Shown here one piece after another: positions 36,389-46,092 of a stretch of 64,000 nucleotides of DNA. The stretch's first letter is position 1. Each line of letters starts with the position of its first letter. The position numbers were made by a program, and so were the translations under genes. Source of the stretch: UBA6772 sp965183875 (GTDB lineage Bacteria; Bacteroidota; Bacteroidia; Flavobacteriales; UBA7430); contig CBCYMK010000023.1 in NCBI GenBank assembly GCA_965183875.1, positions 124,001 through 188,000 of the forward strand, read 5' to 3'. Below the pieces are notes generated by a model. The model worked only from the letters and a program-made list of their open reading frames with translations. It made no database searches and was not told where the DNA came from.

Positions 36389-36649
36389 TTAGTAGCATGA
36401 AATAAAAGTAGTGTACACTAATGTAATTTCAGGGTCTTCCTGTTGAGCTGTTTCTGTGGTATATTCAGTATCCATCAGTTCCTGAAGCTCTTCACCACAA
36501 TAGTCTGCTTTTGCTGATTCTCCTATATAAAATTGCTCTTCGTCTATTACTACATAAGTAGTAGAGTGGCAAGTTTTACATGGATCTTCTCCACAAGAAG
36601 AAAGTAAGGTGATTATTAGAAAGGATAGTATGCTAAAAAGTGATTTCAT
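36389..36649 (-). CDS. Small cysteine-rich lipoprotein D
   Basis: An 86-residue family member: lipobox LSSC, DPCKTCHS, the motif YCGEELQELMDTE and a C-terminal FISCY. A near-consensus promoter box TATATTCG (one mismatch) lies 20 bases upstream on the minus strand (36669-36676), so D may be the first gene of its own transcript. Confidence 0.78.
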   Translation of the reverse strand: MKSLFSILSFLIITLLSSCGEDPCKTCHSTTYVVIDEEQFYIGESAKADYCGEELQELMDTEYTTETAQQEDPEITLVYTTFISCY

Positions 36650-36682
36650 TTTATAGATTTTGAGAATTCGAATATAGGAAAT

Positions 36683-37543
36683 TTATTGGTCTTTTTTTCT
36701 AGGTCTTCTCCATCGTCTCCTTCTCCAAGGCGCTTTTCTAACTAAGTCCATTTCTGTTCCAGAACGCGGATAGGCTATGTCGCCATAATAAAATTTAGTA
36801 GCATAAGTTTCATCAAATGCTTTTGTATTTTTAATGAAATCTTTAGAGCTATAAATGGTCCAAGGAAGAATTAATCCATTTCCTTCGTAAAGAAGTCCTT
36901 CTTGGGCGTGTATCTCTCCGTTATAACGTATAACAACTCCGTTTTTAGGTTTAGGGCTAAAAGAATGATCTCCTCTACGCACTCCCATCACCAAGTGGCC
37001 CTCGTCGAGTTGAAATTCTTTCCAACCATAGTTTTTGAGCTTCCCAAAAGAAGTAAGCTGTACAATTACCGGTACGGTATCTCTTTCATAAATAAATATA
37101 GATTCCCAGTCGTGCTCATGGTTTTCTATATGCGAATTTTCTCCATAGTAGTACCAGTATTGATACACATTATGGCTATACGTTTCTGCATAATTAAAGT
37201 AAACTGCTGGAGACTGGTTATTAGGGCCCCTATCTTCAAGACCTGTTCTACCTATTCCTTTTACTTTTTTACCTATTACATAGGTAATCATATTTTCAAT
37301 ATTGTCTTCTGGATCAAATTTAGTATCCCCATTAGCATCTTGTTGTGTGTTGAAATCTATACAGATAGGGAAGTTTTTTTCGGAAGTTTTCATAAATCCT
37401 CCCTCTTGGAATGTTAAAGTAGGTAAGTATTTTTTTGCATCTACAAATTCATTTCTCCGTTCTTTTTCTTGTGCGTTTACAAAGGGAAAACTACAGGCTA
37501 GAAGAAAATAGAAAATGCTGAATTTCTTGTTAAGAAGTTCCAT
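36683..37543 (-). CDS. Secreted protein with an NPP1-like HDWE motif
   Basis: A 286-residue exported protein with a Sec signal peptide (cleavage after FVNAQ, about residue 25). The centre reads YYYGENSH, then NHEHDWESIFIY; the HDWE core and a preceding aromatic stretch recall the GHRHDWE motif of necrosis-inducing NPP1/NLP proteins and of other HDWE-type secreted proteins. Early conserved elements FPICIDFNTQQDANGD could bind metal. The tail is strikingly basic (APWRRRRWRRPRKKDQ). Relationship to NLPs is a motif-level guess and the function is unknown. Confidence 0.6.
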   Translation of the reverse strand: MELLNKKFSIFYFLLACSFPFVNAQEKERRNEFVDAKKYLPTLTFQEGGFMKTSEKNFPICIDFNTQQDANGDTKFDPEDNIENMITYVIGKKVKGIGRTGLEDRGPNNQSPAVYFNYAETYSHNVYQYWYYYGENSHIENHEHDWESIFIYERDTVPVIVQLTSFGKLKNYGWKEFQLDEGHLVMGVRRGDHSFSPKPKNGVVIRYNGEIHAQEGLLYEGNGLILPWTIYSSKDFIKNTKAFDETYATKFYYGDIAYPRSGTEMDLVRKAPWRRRRWRRPRKKDQ

Positions 37544-37652
37544 TAATATGGTGCTGTTTTTATAGGTGAATTAGTTACTTTAGGGGCTTTAAAATTAACA
37601 GTATTTAACAACTATTAACTTGGGCTTAACCCGGTAAAACGAACACAAAATA

Positions 37653-37660
37653 TATGTTTG
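37653..37660 (+). promoter_or_regulatory. Promoter -7 box of the Bat operon
   Basis: TATGTTTG matches TAnnTTTG exactly, 39 bases before the moxR start. A start at 37654 would fall inside the box, which supports the ATG at 37699. Confidence 0.72.
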
Positions 37661-37698
37661 TTTTCGTCCTAAGGGCAACAAATATAAACACAATTACA

Positions 37699-38691
37699 AT
37701 GGATAGTGTAAACATCAAAGAAATTAACGATAAAATTAAAGACGAAAGTGCTTTTATCGATTTGTTAACCATGGAGGTTAATAAAGTTATTATTGGTCAA
37801 GGGCATATGGTAGAGCGGTTATTAATCGGTTTATTAGGTAACGGACATATCTTATTAGAGGGTGTGCCTGGATTGGCGAAGACCTTAGCAATTAACACCT
37901 TATCGAAAGCGATAGACGGGAATTTTAGTCGTATACAATTTACGCCAGACCTATTGCCCTCTGATGTAATTGGGACAACGGTTTATAATATGCCGAAAAA
38001 TGAATTCAGTATAAAGAAAGGACCCATATTTGGTAATTTTATTTTAGCTGATGAGATTAACCGTGCTCCTGCAAAAGTTCAATCCGCTTTACTTGAAGCT
38101 ATGCAAGAGCGTCAGGTTACCATAGGTTCTGAAACCTTTAAAATGGAAGAGCCTTTCTTAGTCTTAGCTACACAGAACCCTGTTGAGCAAGAAGGAACCT
38201 ATCCATTACCAGAGGCTCAGGTAGATCGTTTTATGTTGAAAACTGTGATCGATTACCCGAAGCAAGAAGATGAGCGTGTTATCATGCGTAACAGTTTAAA
38301 GGGGCAATACGAAGTAGTTAAGCCCGTGGTAAGTATTGAGCAGATACTTAAAGCAAGAGAGGTAGTGAAAACTGTTTATATGGATGAGAAAATAGAATCT
38401 TATATTCTCGATATAATCTTTGCTACTCGTTATCCTGAGCGTTATGGCTTAGAAAAAATTGCTCCTTTGATTTCATTTGGTGCTTCACCACGTGGATCGA
38501 TTAACTTAGCTACCGCAGCTAAAGTATATGCTTTTATTAAACGTAGAGGTTATGTAATCCCTGAAGATGTACGTGCTATTTGTACAGATATCCTTCGTCA
38601 TAGAATAGGACTTACTTACGAGGCCGAAGCAGAGGATGTAACTGCCGAAGATATAATAGAGCAAATATTGAATAAAGTAGAGGTACCGTAG
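37699..38691 (+). CDS. MoxR family AAA+ ATPase
   Basis: A 330-residue AAA_3 ATPase opening the aerotolerance operon. Walker A is in LLEGVPGLAKT, Walker B in FILADEINRAPAK, sensor 1 in LVLATQNPVEQEG, and the C-terminal lid domain is present. MoxR ATPases act as chaperone-like partners of von Willebrand factor A (VWA) proteins such as BatA and BatB. The DUF58 gene starts one base after the stop. Confidence 0.95.
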   Translation: MDSVNIKEINDKIKDESAFIDLLTMEVNKVIIGQGHMVERLLIGLLGNGHILLEGVPGLAKTLAINTLSKAIDGNFSRIQFTPDLLPSDVIGTTVYNMPKNEFSIKKGPIFGNFILADEINRAPAKVQSALLEAMQERQVTIGSETFKMEEPFLVLATQNPVEQEGTYPLPEAQVDRFMLKTVIDYPKQEDERVIMRNSLKGQYEVVKPVVSIEQILKAREVVKTVYMDEKIESYILDIIFATRYPERYGLEKIAPLISFGASPRGSINLATAAKVYAFIKRRGYVIPEDVRAICTDILRHRIGLTYEAEAEDVTAEDIIEQILNKVEVP

Positions 38692-38692
38692 T

Positions 38693-39556
38693 ATGGAGAC
38701 TAAAGAGCTTTTAAAAAAGGTTCGGAAGATCGAAATTAAAACGCGTCGGTTGTCCAATCATATTTTTTCGGGTGAATATCATTCCCACTTTAAAGGTAGA
38801 GGTATGACTTTTTCTGAAGTACGCAAGTACCAAGAAGGGGATGATGTTCGCGATATAGACTGGAATGTAACGGCTAAACTAAACGAGGCACATATTAAGA
38901 TTTTTGAGGAAGAAAGAGAACTCACCATGATGCTTATGGTAGATGTTTCTAAGTCGGAATCTTTTGGTACTCGTGTGCAGCAAAAACGTGATTTAATTAC
39001 CGAGCTTTGTGCTGTGCTTTCGTTTTCTGCTATTCAGAATAACGATAAGGTTGGTGTAATTTTCTTTACTGATCAGATGGAACTTTATATTCCTCCTAAA
39101 AAAGGAAAATCTCATATTCTTAGGATTATTAGAGAACTGATAGAGTTTAAGCCTAAAAGCACAGGAACTAATATTTCTGAAGCATTGCGTTTTTTGAGCT
39201 CTGTAAGTAAGAAGAAATGTATTGTTTTTGCACTTTCTGACTTCCAAGATGAACACTACGAAAAGAATTTAAAAATTGTAGCCAGTAAACACGACCTTAC
39301 CGCTATTCGCGTTACTGATGTAGCTGAGGAGTCATTGCCCAATATTGGGCTTGTGCAAATGCTAGATCCTGAAACTGGTGTATATAATTGGGTAGATACA
39401 AGTTCGAGGCGTGTACGTGATAATTACAAGCTTAAGTACGATGCATTTGTAGCGGATTTTAAATCTATATGTTTAAAATCGGGCACCGACTATTTAGACT
39501 TACGCGTAGATAAGTCTTATGCTAAACAATTATTAGAATTCTTTAAAAGAAGATAA
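38693..39556 (+). CDS. DUF58 domain protein of the Bat operon
   Basis: A 287-residue cytoplasmic protein. The N-terminal part has the DUF58 signature FKGRGMTFSEVRKYQEGDD followed by VRDIDWNVTAK, and the second half is a VWA-like domain with MLMVDVSKSESFG. This gene regularly follows moxR in Bat operons. No transmembrane segment is seen, unlike longer DUF58 proteins. Confidence 0.93.
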   Translation: METKELLKKVRKIEIKTRRLSNHIFSGEYHSHFKGRGMTFSEVRKYQEGDDVRDIDWNVTAKLNEAHIKIFEEERELTMMLMVDVSKSESFGTRVQQKRDLITELCAVLSFSAIQNNDKVGVIFFTDQMELYIPPKKGKSHILRIIRELIEFKPKSTGTNISEALRFLSSVSKKKCIVFALSDFQDEHYEKNLKIVASKHDLTAIRVTDVAEESLPNIGLVQMLDPETGVYNWVDTSSRRVRDNYKLKYDAFVADFKSICLKSGTDYLDLRVDKSYAKQLLEFFKRR

Positions 39557-39557
39557 A

Positions 39558-40463
39558 TTGAATAAACTCGTCTATATATTCGTTTTCATATTTGCTAATT
39601 TGGCTATAGCACAAACTGTGATTGAAGTACAATCTGACACAGACTATGTTTTTATAGGAGACATAATTAATGTGGATTTAGCTGTTCGTTCAAACGCTGA
39701 ATTAGTTTGGCCAGATATACCAGAAGTAGTCGCTCCACTAGAGGTTCAATATCTTGGTGAAATAGATACGCTTCAATCTGAAAATACAACACTATATCAG
39801 CAAAGAGTAACATTACAAAGTTTCGATACTGGAATATTTGTAATGCCTACTTTACCCTTTGTTTCTTTAGCTGGTGATACTTTTTATTCTGACTCTCTAG
39901 CGATTGCTTTTTTAGCTGTTCCTCTAGATACTACAAATGCAATTTTTGATATTAAACAACCCCGAGAAGTTCCTTTTAATTTTGCCGAAGCTCAGGTCTA
40001 TATATGGGGTGGTTTAGCTTTAATACTTCTTATAGTATTGATGGTATACTTAATTAAGAAGTTTACGAAAAAGTCAACCAAAAAAAGTGTGCCTATAGTT
40101 CTTGTTCCTTGTGAAATTGAAGCGAATGAAGCTTTAAAACAATTGGAGTTAAAAGAATATATTACCAAAGGACTTATTAAGCCTCACTATATAGAACTCA
40201 CCGATATACTACGTCGTTATTTTGACAGGGAATTCTATATAGACACCCAAGAATCTACTACTTATGAAACTGTATCTCTGTTGAAAGCTAAAGAATTAGA
40301 CAAGCATTTAATATTGCAAATAGAGGAGCTCTTAGAGGAAGCAGATTTAGTGAAATTTGCCAAAGGGGTCCCAGATACTAGGACATCTACAAACTATATG
40401 GCTAAGTCATTTGAAATCGTTAATAAATGTCATGCTATGAAAGTGGAGGTGAAAGATGTTTAA
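39558..40463 (+). CDS. Membrane protein of the Bat operon (DUF4381-like)
   Basis: A 301-residue protein with an N-terminal signal sequence ending about AIAQ, a beta-rich extracytoplasmic domain (about 20-135), one membrane segment (WGGLALILLIVLMVYLI) and a cytoplasmic helical domain with YIELTDILRRYFDREF, which resembles the tails of BatD-related proteins. It starts with TTG; no ATG fits the signal peptide. The next gene overlaps its end by 8 bases. Function unknown beyond its conserved operon place. Confidence 0.78.
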   Translation: MNKLVYIFVFIFANLAIAQTVIEVQSDTDYVFIGDIINVDLAVRSNAELVWPDIPEVVAPLEVQYLGEIDTLQSENTTLYQQRVTLQSFDTGIFVMPTLPFVSLAGDTFYSDSLAIAFLAVPLDTTNAIFDIKQPREVPFNFAEAQVYIWGGLALILLIVLMVYLIKKFTKKSTKKSVPIVLVPCEIEANEALKQLELKEYITKGLIKPHYIELTDILRRYFDREFYIDTQESTTYETVSLLKAKELDKHLILQIEELLEEADLVKFAKGVPDTRTSTNYMAKSFEIVNKCHAMKVEVKDV

Positions 40464-41455
40464 GGATATTAATTTTTTGAATCCAGAATTTTTATACTTA
40501 TTAATTCTCATCCCTTTTGTGACTCTCCTAGAAATTGGTTTTAACAAAAAGCGTACTCCAAGCTTTTCTTGGTCATCAAATTTTTTAATTGATAATTCGG
40601 TAAGTTGGAAATTAATTCTAAAGTATGTGTTGTGGTTTACCAGAGCTGCTGCATTAAGCTTAATGATTATTGCCTTAGCACGGCCACAAACAACGGAGGT
40701 AAGTTCAGAAACACTAAGTAAAGAAGGGATAGATATTGTTTTAGCTATGGATGTCTCAACCAGTATGTTAGCTCAAGATTTTAGCCCCAATAGGTTAGAG
40801 GCTGCTAAGCAAGTAGGGATAGAATTTATTGAGGGTAGGCCAAACGATCGTTTTGGATTAGTCGTTTATGCAGGAGAAAGTTTTACTCAGTGTCCTCTAA
40901 CTACAGACCATAAGGTAGTAAAGAATTTACTTAAAGATGTAAAGGATGGTTTAATAGAAGATGGTACTGCAATAGGGATGGGCTTGGCAACTTCTGTTTC
41001 TAGATTAAAAGAAAGTAAAGTAGAGAGTAAGGTGGTAATTCTCTTAACAGATGGGGAAAATAACTCAGGTTTTATTGACCCTATGACAGCTGTAGAAATT
41101 GCCCAAGAGGCAAAGGTTAAAGTTTATACTGTGGGTGTAGGTTCTTATGGTACTGCTCCTTATCCTACTAAAGATCTATGGGGTAGGGATACTTTTGTTG
41201 ATGTAGAGGGTGAAAATTGATGAGGAACTATTAATTAATATTGCTGAGGCTACTGGAGGAATGTATTTTAGAGCGGATAGTAAAGATAAATTGGCGCTTA
41301 TTTATGAGCAGATTGAAAGTCTAGAAAAAACTGAATTAGAAGAATTGAAATATTATAACCACCAGGAAAAATTTGAGTTATTTGCCTTAATCGCATTAAT
41401 TTTACTTTTCTCTGAGTTAATACTTCAATACACTTTATTAAAAAGCATTGCTTAA
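40456..41455 (+). CDS. batA: BatA, VWA domain membrane protein (one frameshift in the sequence)
   Basis: Repaired length 332 residues. Two N-terminal membrane segments, a VWA domain with MIDAS motif DVSTSM, TDGENNSG and a C-terminal membrane segment (LFALIALILLF). The frame breaks at 41208-41210: GAGGGTGAAA should read GAGGTGAAA, giving DVEVKIDEELL; one extra G in a homopolymer explains it. BatA and BatB are periplasm-facing VWA proteins linked to oxygen and stress tolerance in Bacteroides fragilis. Stop overlaps batB start by one base. Confidence 0.92.
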
Positions 41456-42495
41456 TGTTCGATTTAGGAAACCCACAATATCAGCTATTATTTGTTCTAC
41501 CTCTGGTAGTTTGGATTAGCTATTTATTTTATAAAAATTGGAGGAAAAGAAAGCAAATTGCTTTTGCTGATGCTTCTTTACTAGCTCATATAAACCCAAA
41601 ACAATCTAATAGGAAGAGCGTATTTAAAATGCTTTTTCAGTTTTTAGGATTGGTCGCTTTAATTATAGCATTAATAAACCCACGTATAGGTACACGATTA
41701 GAAACGATTACCAGAAAAGGCGTGGATGTTGTTTTTGCTATTGATGTATCCAAAAGTATGTTGGCCGAGGATGTTGCACCTAACAGAATTCTAAAAGCTA
41801 AGCAGATATTATCTAATGCTATAGATGAGCTCGTTAACGATAGAGTAGGGATTATTGTATATGCCGGAAAAGCGTATGCACAACTTCCTTTAACTACAGA
41901 TTACTCTGCAGCAAAAATGTTCCTTAATACTATAGATACTGATATGATCCCTACTCAGGGTACCGATATCGGTAATGCTGTAGACTTGGCTTTGAGTTAT
42001 TTTGAAAGTGGAACCGAACAAAATAGGGTGTTGTTTATTCTTTCTGATGGTGAAAGTCATGAGGATGGTGCTATTGAAGCGAGTACTTTAGCTTCTGAAA
42101 ATGGAATTATAATTAATGCTATTGGCTTGGGAACTCCTCAAGGAGGTCCAATTCCAATTATTAGAAATGGCGTTATTAAAGGGTATAAAAAGGATAAAAG
42201 TAATAATGTTGTAGTTACTAAAATGGATGCTGAAATGCTCCAACAATTAGCCTTAAGTACCAATGGTGGATTTATTGACGGCACACATACTAAAGAAACT
42301 ATTGCATTTATTAAAGCTGGTCTAGCTAAAATGGAACAGGTAGAATCAGAAACAGAATTATTTTCAGATTATGAAGATCAGTTCCAATGGTTTCTTGGAT
42401 TTGCTCTTTTCTTCTTCCTCTTAGAATCTATCACTCCAAATCGAAAAACGGTTTGGATTAGAAAAATTAAATTATTTGGTAATGAAACTAAATAG
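41455..42495 (+). CDS. batB: BatB, VWA domain membrane protein
   Basis: An intact 346-residue VWA protein with N-terminal membrane segments, MIDAS motif DVSKSML, the third metal-site region GTDIGNAVDLA and LSDGESHEDG, and a C-terminal membrane segment (WFLGFALFFFLLES). Paralogue of BatA. batC overlaps its end by 14 bases. Confidence 0.94.
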   Translation: MFDLGNPQYQLLFVLPLVVWISYLFYKNWRKRKQIAFADASLLAHINPKQSNRKSVFKMLFQFLGLVALIIALINPRIGTRLETITRKGVDVVFAIDVSKSMLAEDVAPNRILKAKQILSNAIDELVNDRVGIIVYAGKAYAQLPLTTDYSAAKMFLNTIDTDMIPTQGTDIGNAVDLALSYFESGTEQNRVLFILSDGESHEDGAIEASTLASENGIIINAIGLGTPQGGPIPIIRNGVIKGYKKDKSNNVVVTKMDAEMLQQLALSTNGGFIDGTHTKETIAFIKAGLAKMEQVESETELFSDYEDQFQWFLGFALFFFLLESITPNRKTVWIRKIKLFGNETK

Positions 42496-43341
42496 TATAT
42501 TCCTTCTAGTTGTAGCTTTAGCATTCTTTACAGTTGCTTCTGCTCAGTCTGAACGCAAAATCACACGTAAAGGTAATAGTCAGTACGATACAGGTAATTT
42601 TGTTGATGCAGAAATAAACTATAAAAAAGCCCTCGCTAAAAATGTAAACCTCCTAGAGGCTCAATTTAACTTAGGAGATGCACTAGCAAAACAAGATCGC
42701 TTTGAGGAAGCTATTGCTTCCTTCGACCTTGTAAGTGCAAGTTCTGAAGACGATAATCTTAAAGCAAGTGCTTTGCACAATAAAGGAAATGTGCTTTTAC
42801 AAACAGCAAGATCTAGAAGCTGCTGTGGAGTCTTATAAAGAAGCTTTGCGACTAAATCCAAAAGACCACCAAACTCGTTATAATTACGCTTATGCTAAAA
42901 ATGAATTAGCACAACAACAACAACAACAACAAGATCAAGAACAGGATCAAGAACAGAGATCAAGACGAGGAAAATAAGGAAGACAAAGAAGAAAATCAGG
43001 AAAGCCAGGATAATGGTGATCAGAAGAATGAAGATTCTGAAAACCAAGATCAAGAAAAGTCTGAAAACGAAAACAAAGACAATAAAGAGGAGCAACAAGA
43101 TAAAGGAGAGAATAAAGAAGATAACTCTGAGCAAGAGCAAAAGGATAAAGGGCAAACTGATGGAGACGAGTCTGAGGATGAATCACAAGAACAGCAAGCC
43201 AAACCTAAGGAGAATCAATTAAGTCCTGAAGAGGCACAGCGCTTATTGGATGCTCTTAAGCAAGAAGAAAATAAAGTACAAGCAAAAATGAAAAAGCATA
43301 AAATTAAAGGTGCTAAAGTGAAAATTGAAAAAGATTGGTAG
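42482..43341 (+). CDS. batC: BatC, TPR protein with acidic Gln-rich linker (two frameshifts)
   Basis: Removing one base near 42798 and one near 42956 gives a 285-residue protein. It has a signal peptide (VASAQ), three or more TPRs (GNFVDAEINYKKALAKN, LEAAVESYKEALRLNPKD), a long low-complexity Gln/Glu/Asp/Asn/Lys stretch of about 90 residues and the conserved C-terminus LSPEEAQRLLDALKQEE. The repetitive stretch is real coding sequence: once repaired it stays open to the end. Long antisense frames here are artefacts of composition. Confidence 0.88.
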
Positions 43342-43345
43342 CCAG

Positions 43346-45089
43346 ATGAAAAATTATATATTCCTTTTTATCGCACTATTCCAATATGTGTTAGTTACAG
43401 CACAGACTTTTACTGCGACAACAAATAAGAACAAAGTAGGGTTAAAAGAACAATTTAGTTTAAGTTTTTCCTTAAACGATAGTGGCGATCGTTTTGTAGC
43501 CCCTAACTTATCAAACTTCCCCGTTCTTGCAGGTCCAAGTACTTCCAGTAGTACCAGTATGATAAATGGTAGGGTAACTAAAGAAACCTCGTATTCATAC
43601 CGTTTGCGTGCCAAAAAAATGGGTGTATTTACTATTTATCCAGCTAAAATTAGGGTTAAAGGAAAAGAGCTTAAATCAAACACGCTTTCTATTCAAGTAT
43701 TAAAGTCAAGTCCCAAAGTCGAGCTCCAATAATTCTCCCGAGGCTATTGCGAAGAGTAATGTCTTTTTAGAATTAGAATTGAGTAATACTAAGCCTTATG
43801 TAGGAGAGCAAATTACTGCCGGTTTATAAGCTTTATTTTGCACAAGAAATTAGATCTCCAGAATTATTAGAAAACCCTACTTATACTGGGTTTTGGCATG
43901 AAGAGTACGACTTGGGCAAGAATTATCCTATTAGTGAAGAATACCGAAAGGGGAAAAAGTATCAGGTTGCTACCTTAAAAAAGTTGTTTTTAATACCTCA
44001 GCGCTCAGGTAAGTTGCCCATCGCAGGAATGGAACTTGAAGTGCCAGTAGCTATACCCACAAATCAAAGAGACTTTTTTGGACGTAGAACTTCAAGAATG
44101 ATTACTATTATTTGCGAAACTGGAGACAAAAATTTACAGGTTAAAGAATTACCGAAAAATGGTAAACCCTCAAATTTTACGGGTTTCTGTAGGTTCGTTC
44201 AAATTTACCACCAAACTCGATAGAGATTCTATACAGACAAATGAATCTGCAAACCTCTCTTTGCGTATTTCAGGAACAGGGAATTTAAGAATGATCAATT
44301 TGCCGGAATTTGAAATCCCTAATGATATTGAAGCATACGAACCGAAATATAAAGAAAGTATAAAACTTAATAAGACCGGATTGTCGGGGTATAAAAGAGA
44401 AGAATACCTCCTTATTCCTCGTAAATAAAGGAACCTATAAAATAGGCTCTGTAAGTTTTAGTTATTTCAATCCATCAAAAAATAAATACATTAGTATAGA
44501 CAGCCCTTCGTATACTCTAAGTGTTTATGGAAACGGCTCTGGTACTACAACTGCAGTAGTGCTTAATTAATATTACCAAAGAAGATGTATCCTTTATAGG
44601 GAAAGACATCTTATACATTAAAACCTCATTAAATAGTTTTAGTAATTCTAAGGAGTATTTTTTTAAGTCTAGCTTGTTTTGGTTTCTATTAGTTATGCCA
44701 CTTACTTTAACTTTCCTGGTTTTTGTTATAGCATTGTTAGCCAAAAAATTCTATCATCAACATTAAACAATTACGAAAAAGGATCGGCTAGTAAACAGGC
44801 TATAAAGGCTTATAAATAAAATCAGACACTGATTTGTATACAACTATTGAGAGTGCGCTTCAGTTATTTATGTTTAAAAAGTGGGGTGTTAAGCGTTCCA
44901 AATTCAATAAGGCCGATATACTAGCAGTATTAAAGGATAAGCCAGTTGAGTGATGTCTTAGTTCTTGAAGTGAATTCTGTAATTGAATCTTGTGAAATGG
45001 CTCGTTTTACCTCTGTTCAATCTACTGAAAATGAGCAAGATTTAAAAAGCAAAACTATTCGTTTAATTGTGGAATTAGAAAATTATTAA
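43346..45089 (+). CDS. batD: BatD, oxygen tolerance protein (at least eight frameshifts)
   Basis: Fragments in several frames join into one BatD: signal peptide and first beta domain (QTFTATTNKNKVGLKEQFSL), second domain (KPYVGEQITAGYKLYFAQE), third (SVGSFKFTTKLDRDSIQTNE), a membrane segment (FWFLLVMPLTLTFLVFVIALL) and a cytoplasmic tail ending IRLIVELENY. Breaks I could place: about 43718, 43826, 44183, 44418, 44567, 44753, 44818 and 44948. Most are one extra base in a run of two or three. The gene is expected to be intact in the organism. Confidence 0.85.
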
Positions 45090-45091
45090 GC

Positions 45092-45834
45092 ATGAGGATA
45101 TTTGTATTATTTCTGGTTTTAACCTCTAATATTGTTGCTCAATCTGCAACAGAGTTATTTGATAGAGCCTCATTAAGTTACGAGCAGAGCGACTATGAAA
45201 CTGCTATTGACTTATTTAGGGAAATGGAAAATTTACCTATATACTCTTCGGATGTGTACTATAACCTAGCCAATTGTTATTATAAAACACACCAAATAGC
45301 ATCTGCTATTTTGTATTATGAAAAGGCACTTAAACTAGCCCCTAACGATGAAGATGTTCTATTTTAATTTAAAACTGGTTCAGTTACAGTTGGTAGATAA
45401 ATTAGCTCATATCCCGCAGCCTTTTTATACCAAATGGATGCAGAGTGCAAAAAAAATATTGAGTATTGATAACTGGGCCCGTTTAGGCTTAATATTTATG
45501 TTCTTGTTTTTCACTTTTAAGTATTGGTTTTTTAGTGTCTGACAACTATAAGCTCAAGAAGAAGTTGTTTTTAGGCTTTTCTTTCTCACTTCTATTTGGG
45601 TTGAAATCCCTTGGTATGGCTTATTATAGTTTTAGTACACAGAAGACTAACGCTATTTTAATGGAGGCAAATGCTTATGTTAAAAGTGCCCCTTCGAGCC
45701 AAAGTGAAGATTTGTTTATTCTTCACGAAGGAACAAAAGTCTTGGTGTTAGAGAAGTTCAACGATTGGACTAAAATCAAACTTTCCGATGGTATGATAGG
45801 TTGGTTAGAAAGTAATGTGGTTGAAGAAATTTAG
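45092..45834 (+). CDS. batE: BatE, TPR and SH3 domain protein (two frameshifts)
   Basis: After repair of an extra T near 45360 and one base near 45533, a protein of about 246 residues: signal peptide (IVAQ), TPR repeats (LFDRASLSYEQSDYETAID), two membrane segments (ARLGLIFMFLFFTFKYWF and FLGFSFSLLFGL), and a C-terminal bacterial SH3 domain (LHEGTKVLVLEKFNDWTKIK). This is the standard BatE layout and closes the operon. Confidence 0.87.
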
Positions 45835-46092
45835 TAGAAGGGAAGTTAAATAGGCAAATCGTGTCCTTCGATAACACCGAATTTATAGGTGCAGGATGAA
45901 GGTGAAAGAGTAAGACGTAAATCGTAAGGAAATTTATTTTTTTCTCTGTGAATCTCTTTTACTCTGTGTATCTCTGAGTTATTTTGTTTGAATCCTAAGG
46001 TGATACGTATGCCGTAAAACGTGAGTCGGAAAACGTAAAGGGTGAATAGTGAGTATGCCCTTATATATGTCGAAGACCAACAACCAATAGTC
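45835..46092. repeat. Intergenic degenerate repeats
   Basis: No gene. The stretch 45955-46000 resembles the core of the 73-base repeat at 15493 and 15815 (CTCTGTGTATCTCTGAGTT). Around it are repeated words of the type ACGTAAATCGTAA and CCGTAAAACGTGAG, which look like eroded short repeats. A six-base hairpin ACCAAT/ATTGGT lies at the end. Confidence 0.45.

Noticed and set aside
36902..37417. 171-codon plus-strand frame opposite the HDWE protein
   Set aside because: The minus-strand gene has a signal peptide and conserved motifs; the opposite frame shows only shadow composition.
42895..43186. Hydrophobic antisense frames opposite batC
   Set aside because: They mirror the Gln/Glu/Lys-rich codons of the BatC linker; after two single-base repairs batC is open throughout on the plus strand.
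43346..45089. Programmed frameshifting in batD
   Set aside because: There are about eight shifts at different, non-slippery short runs in one gene, which programmed frameshifting does not do.
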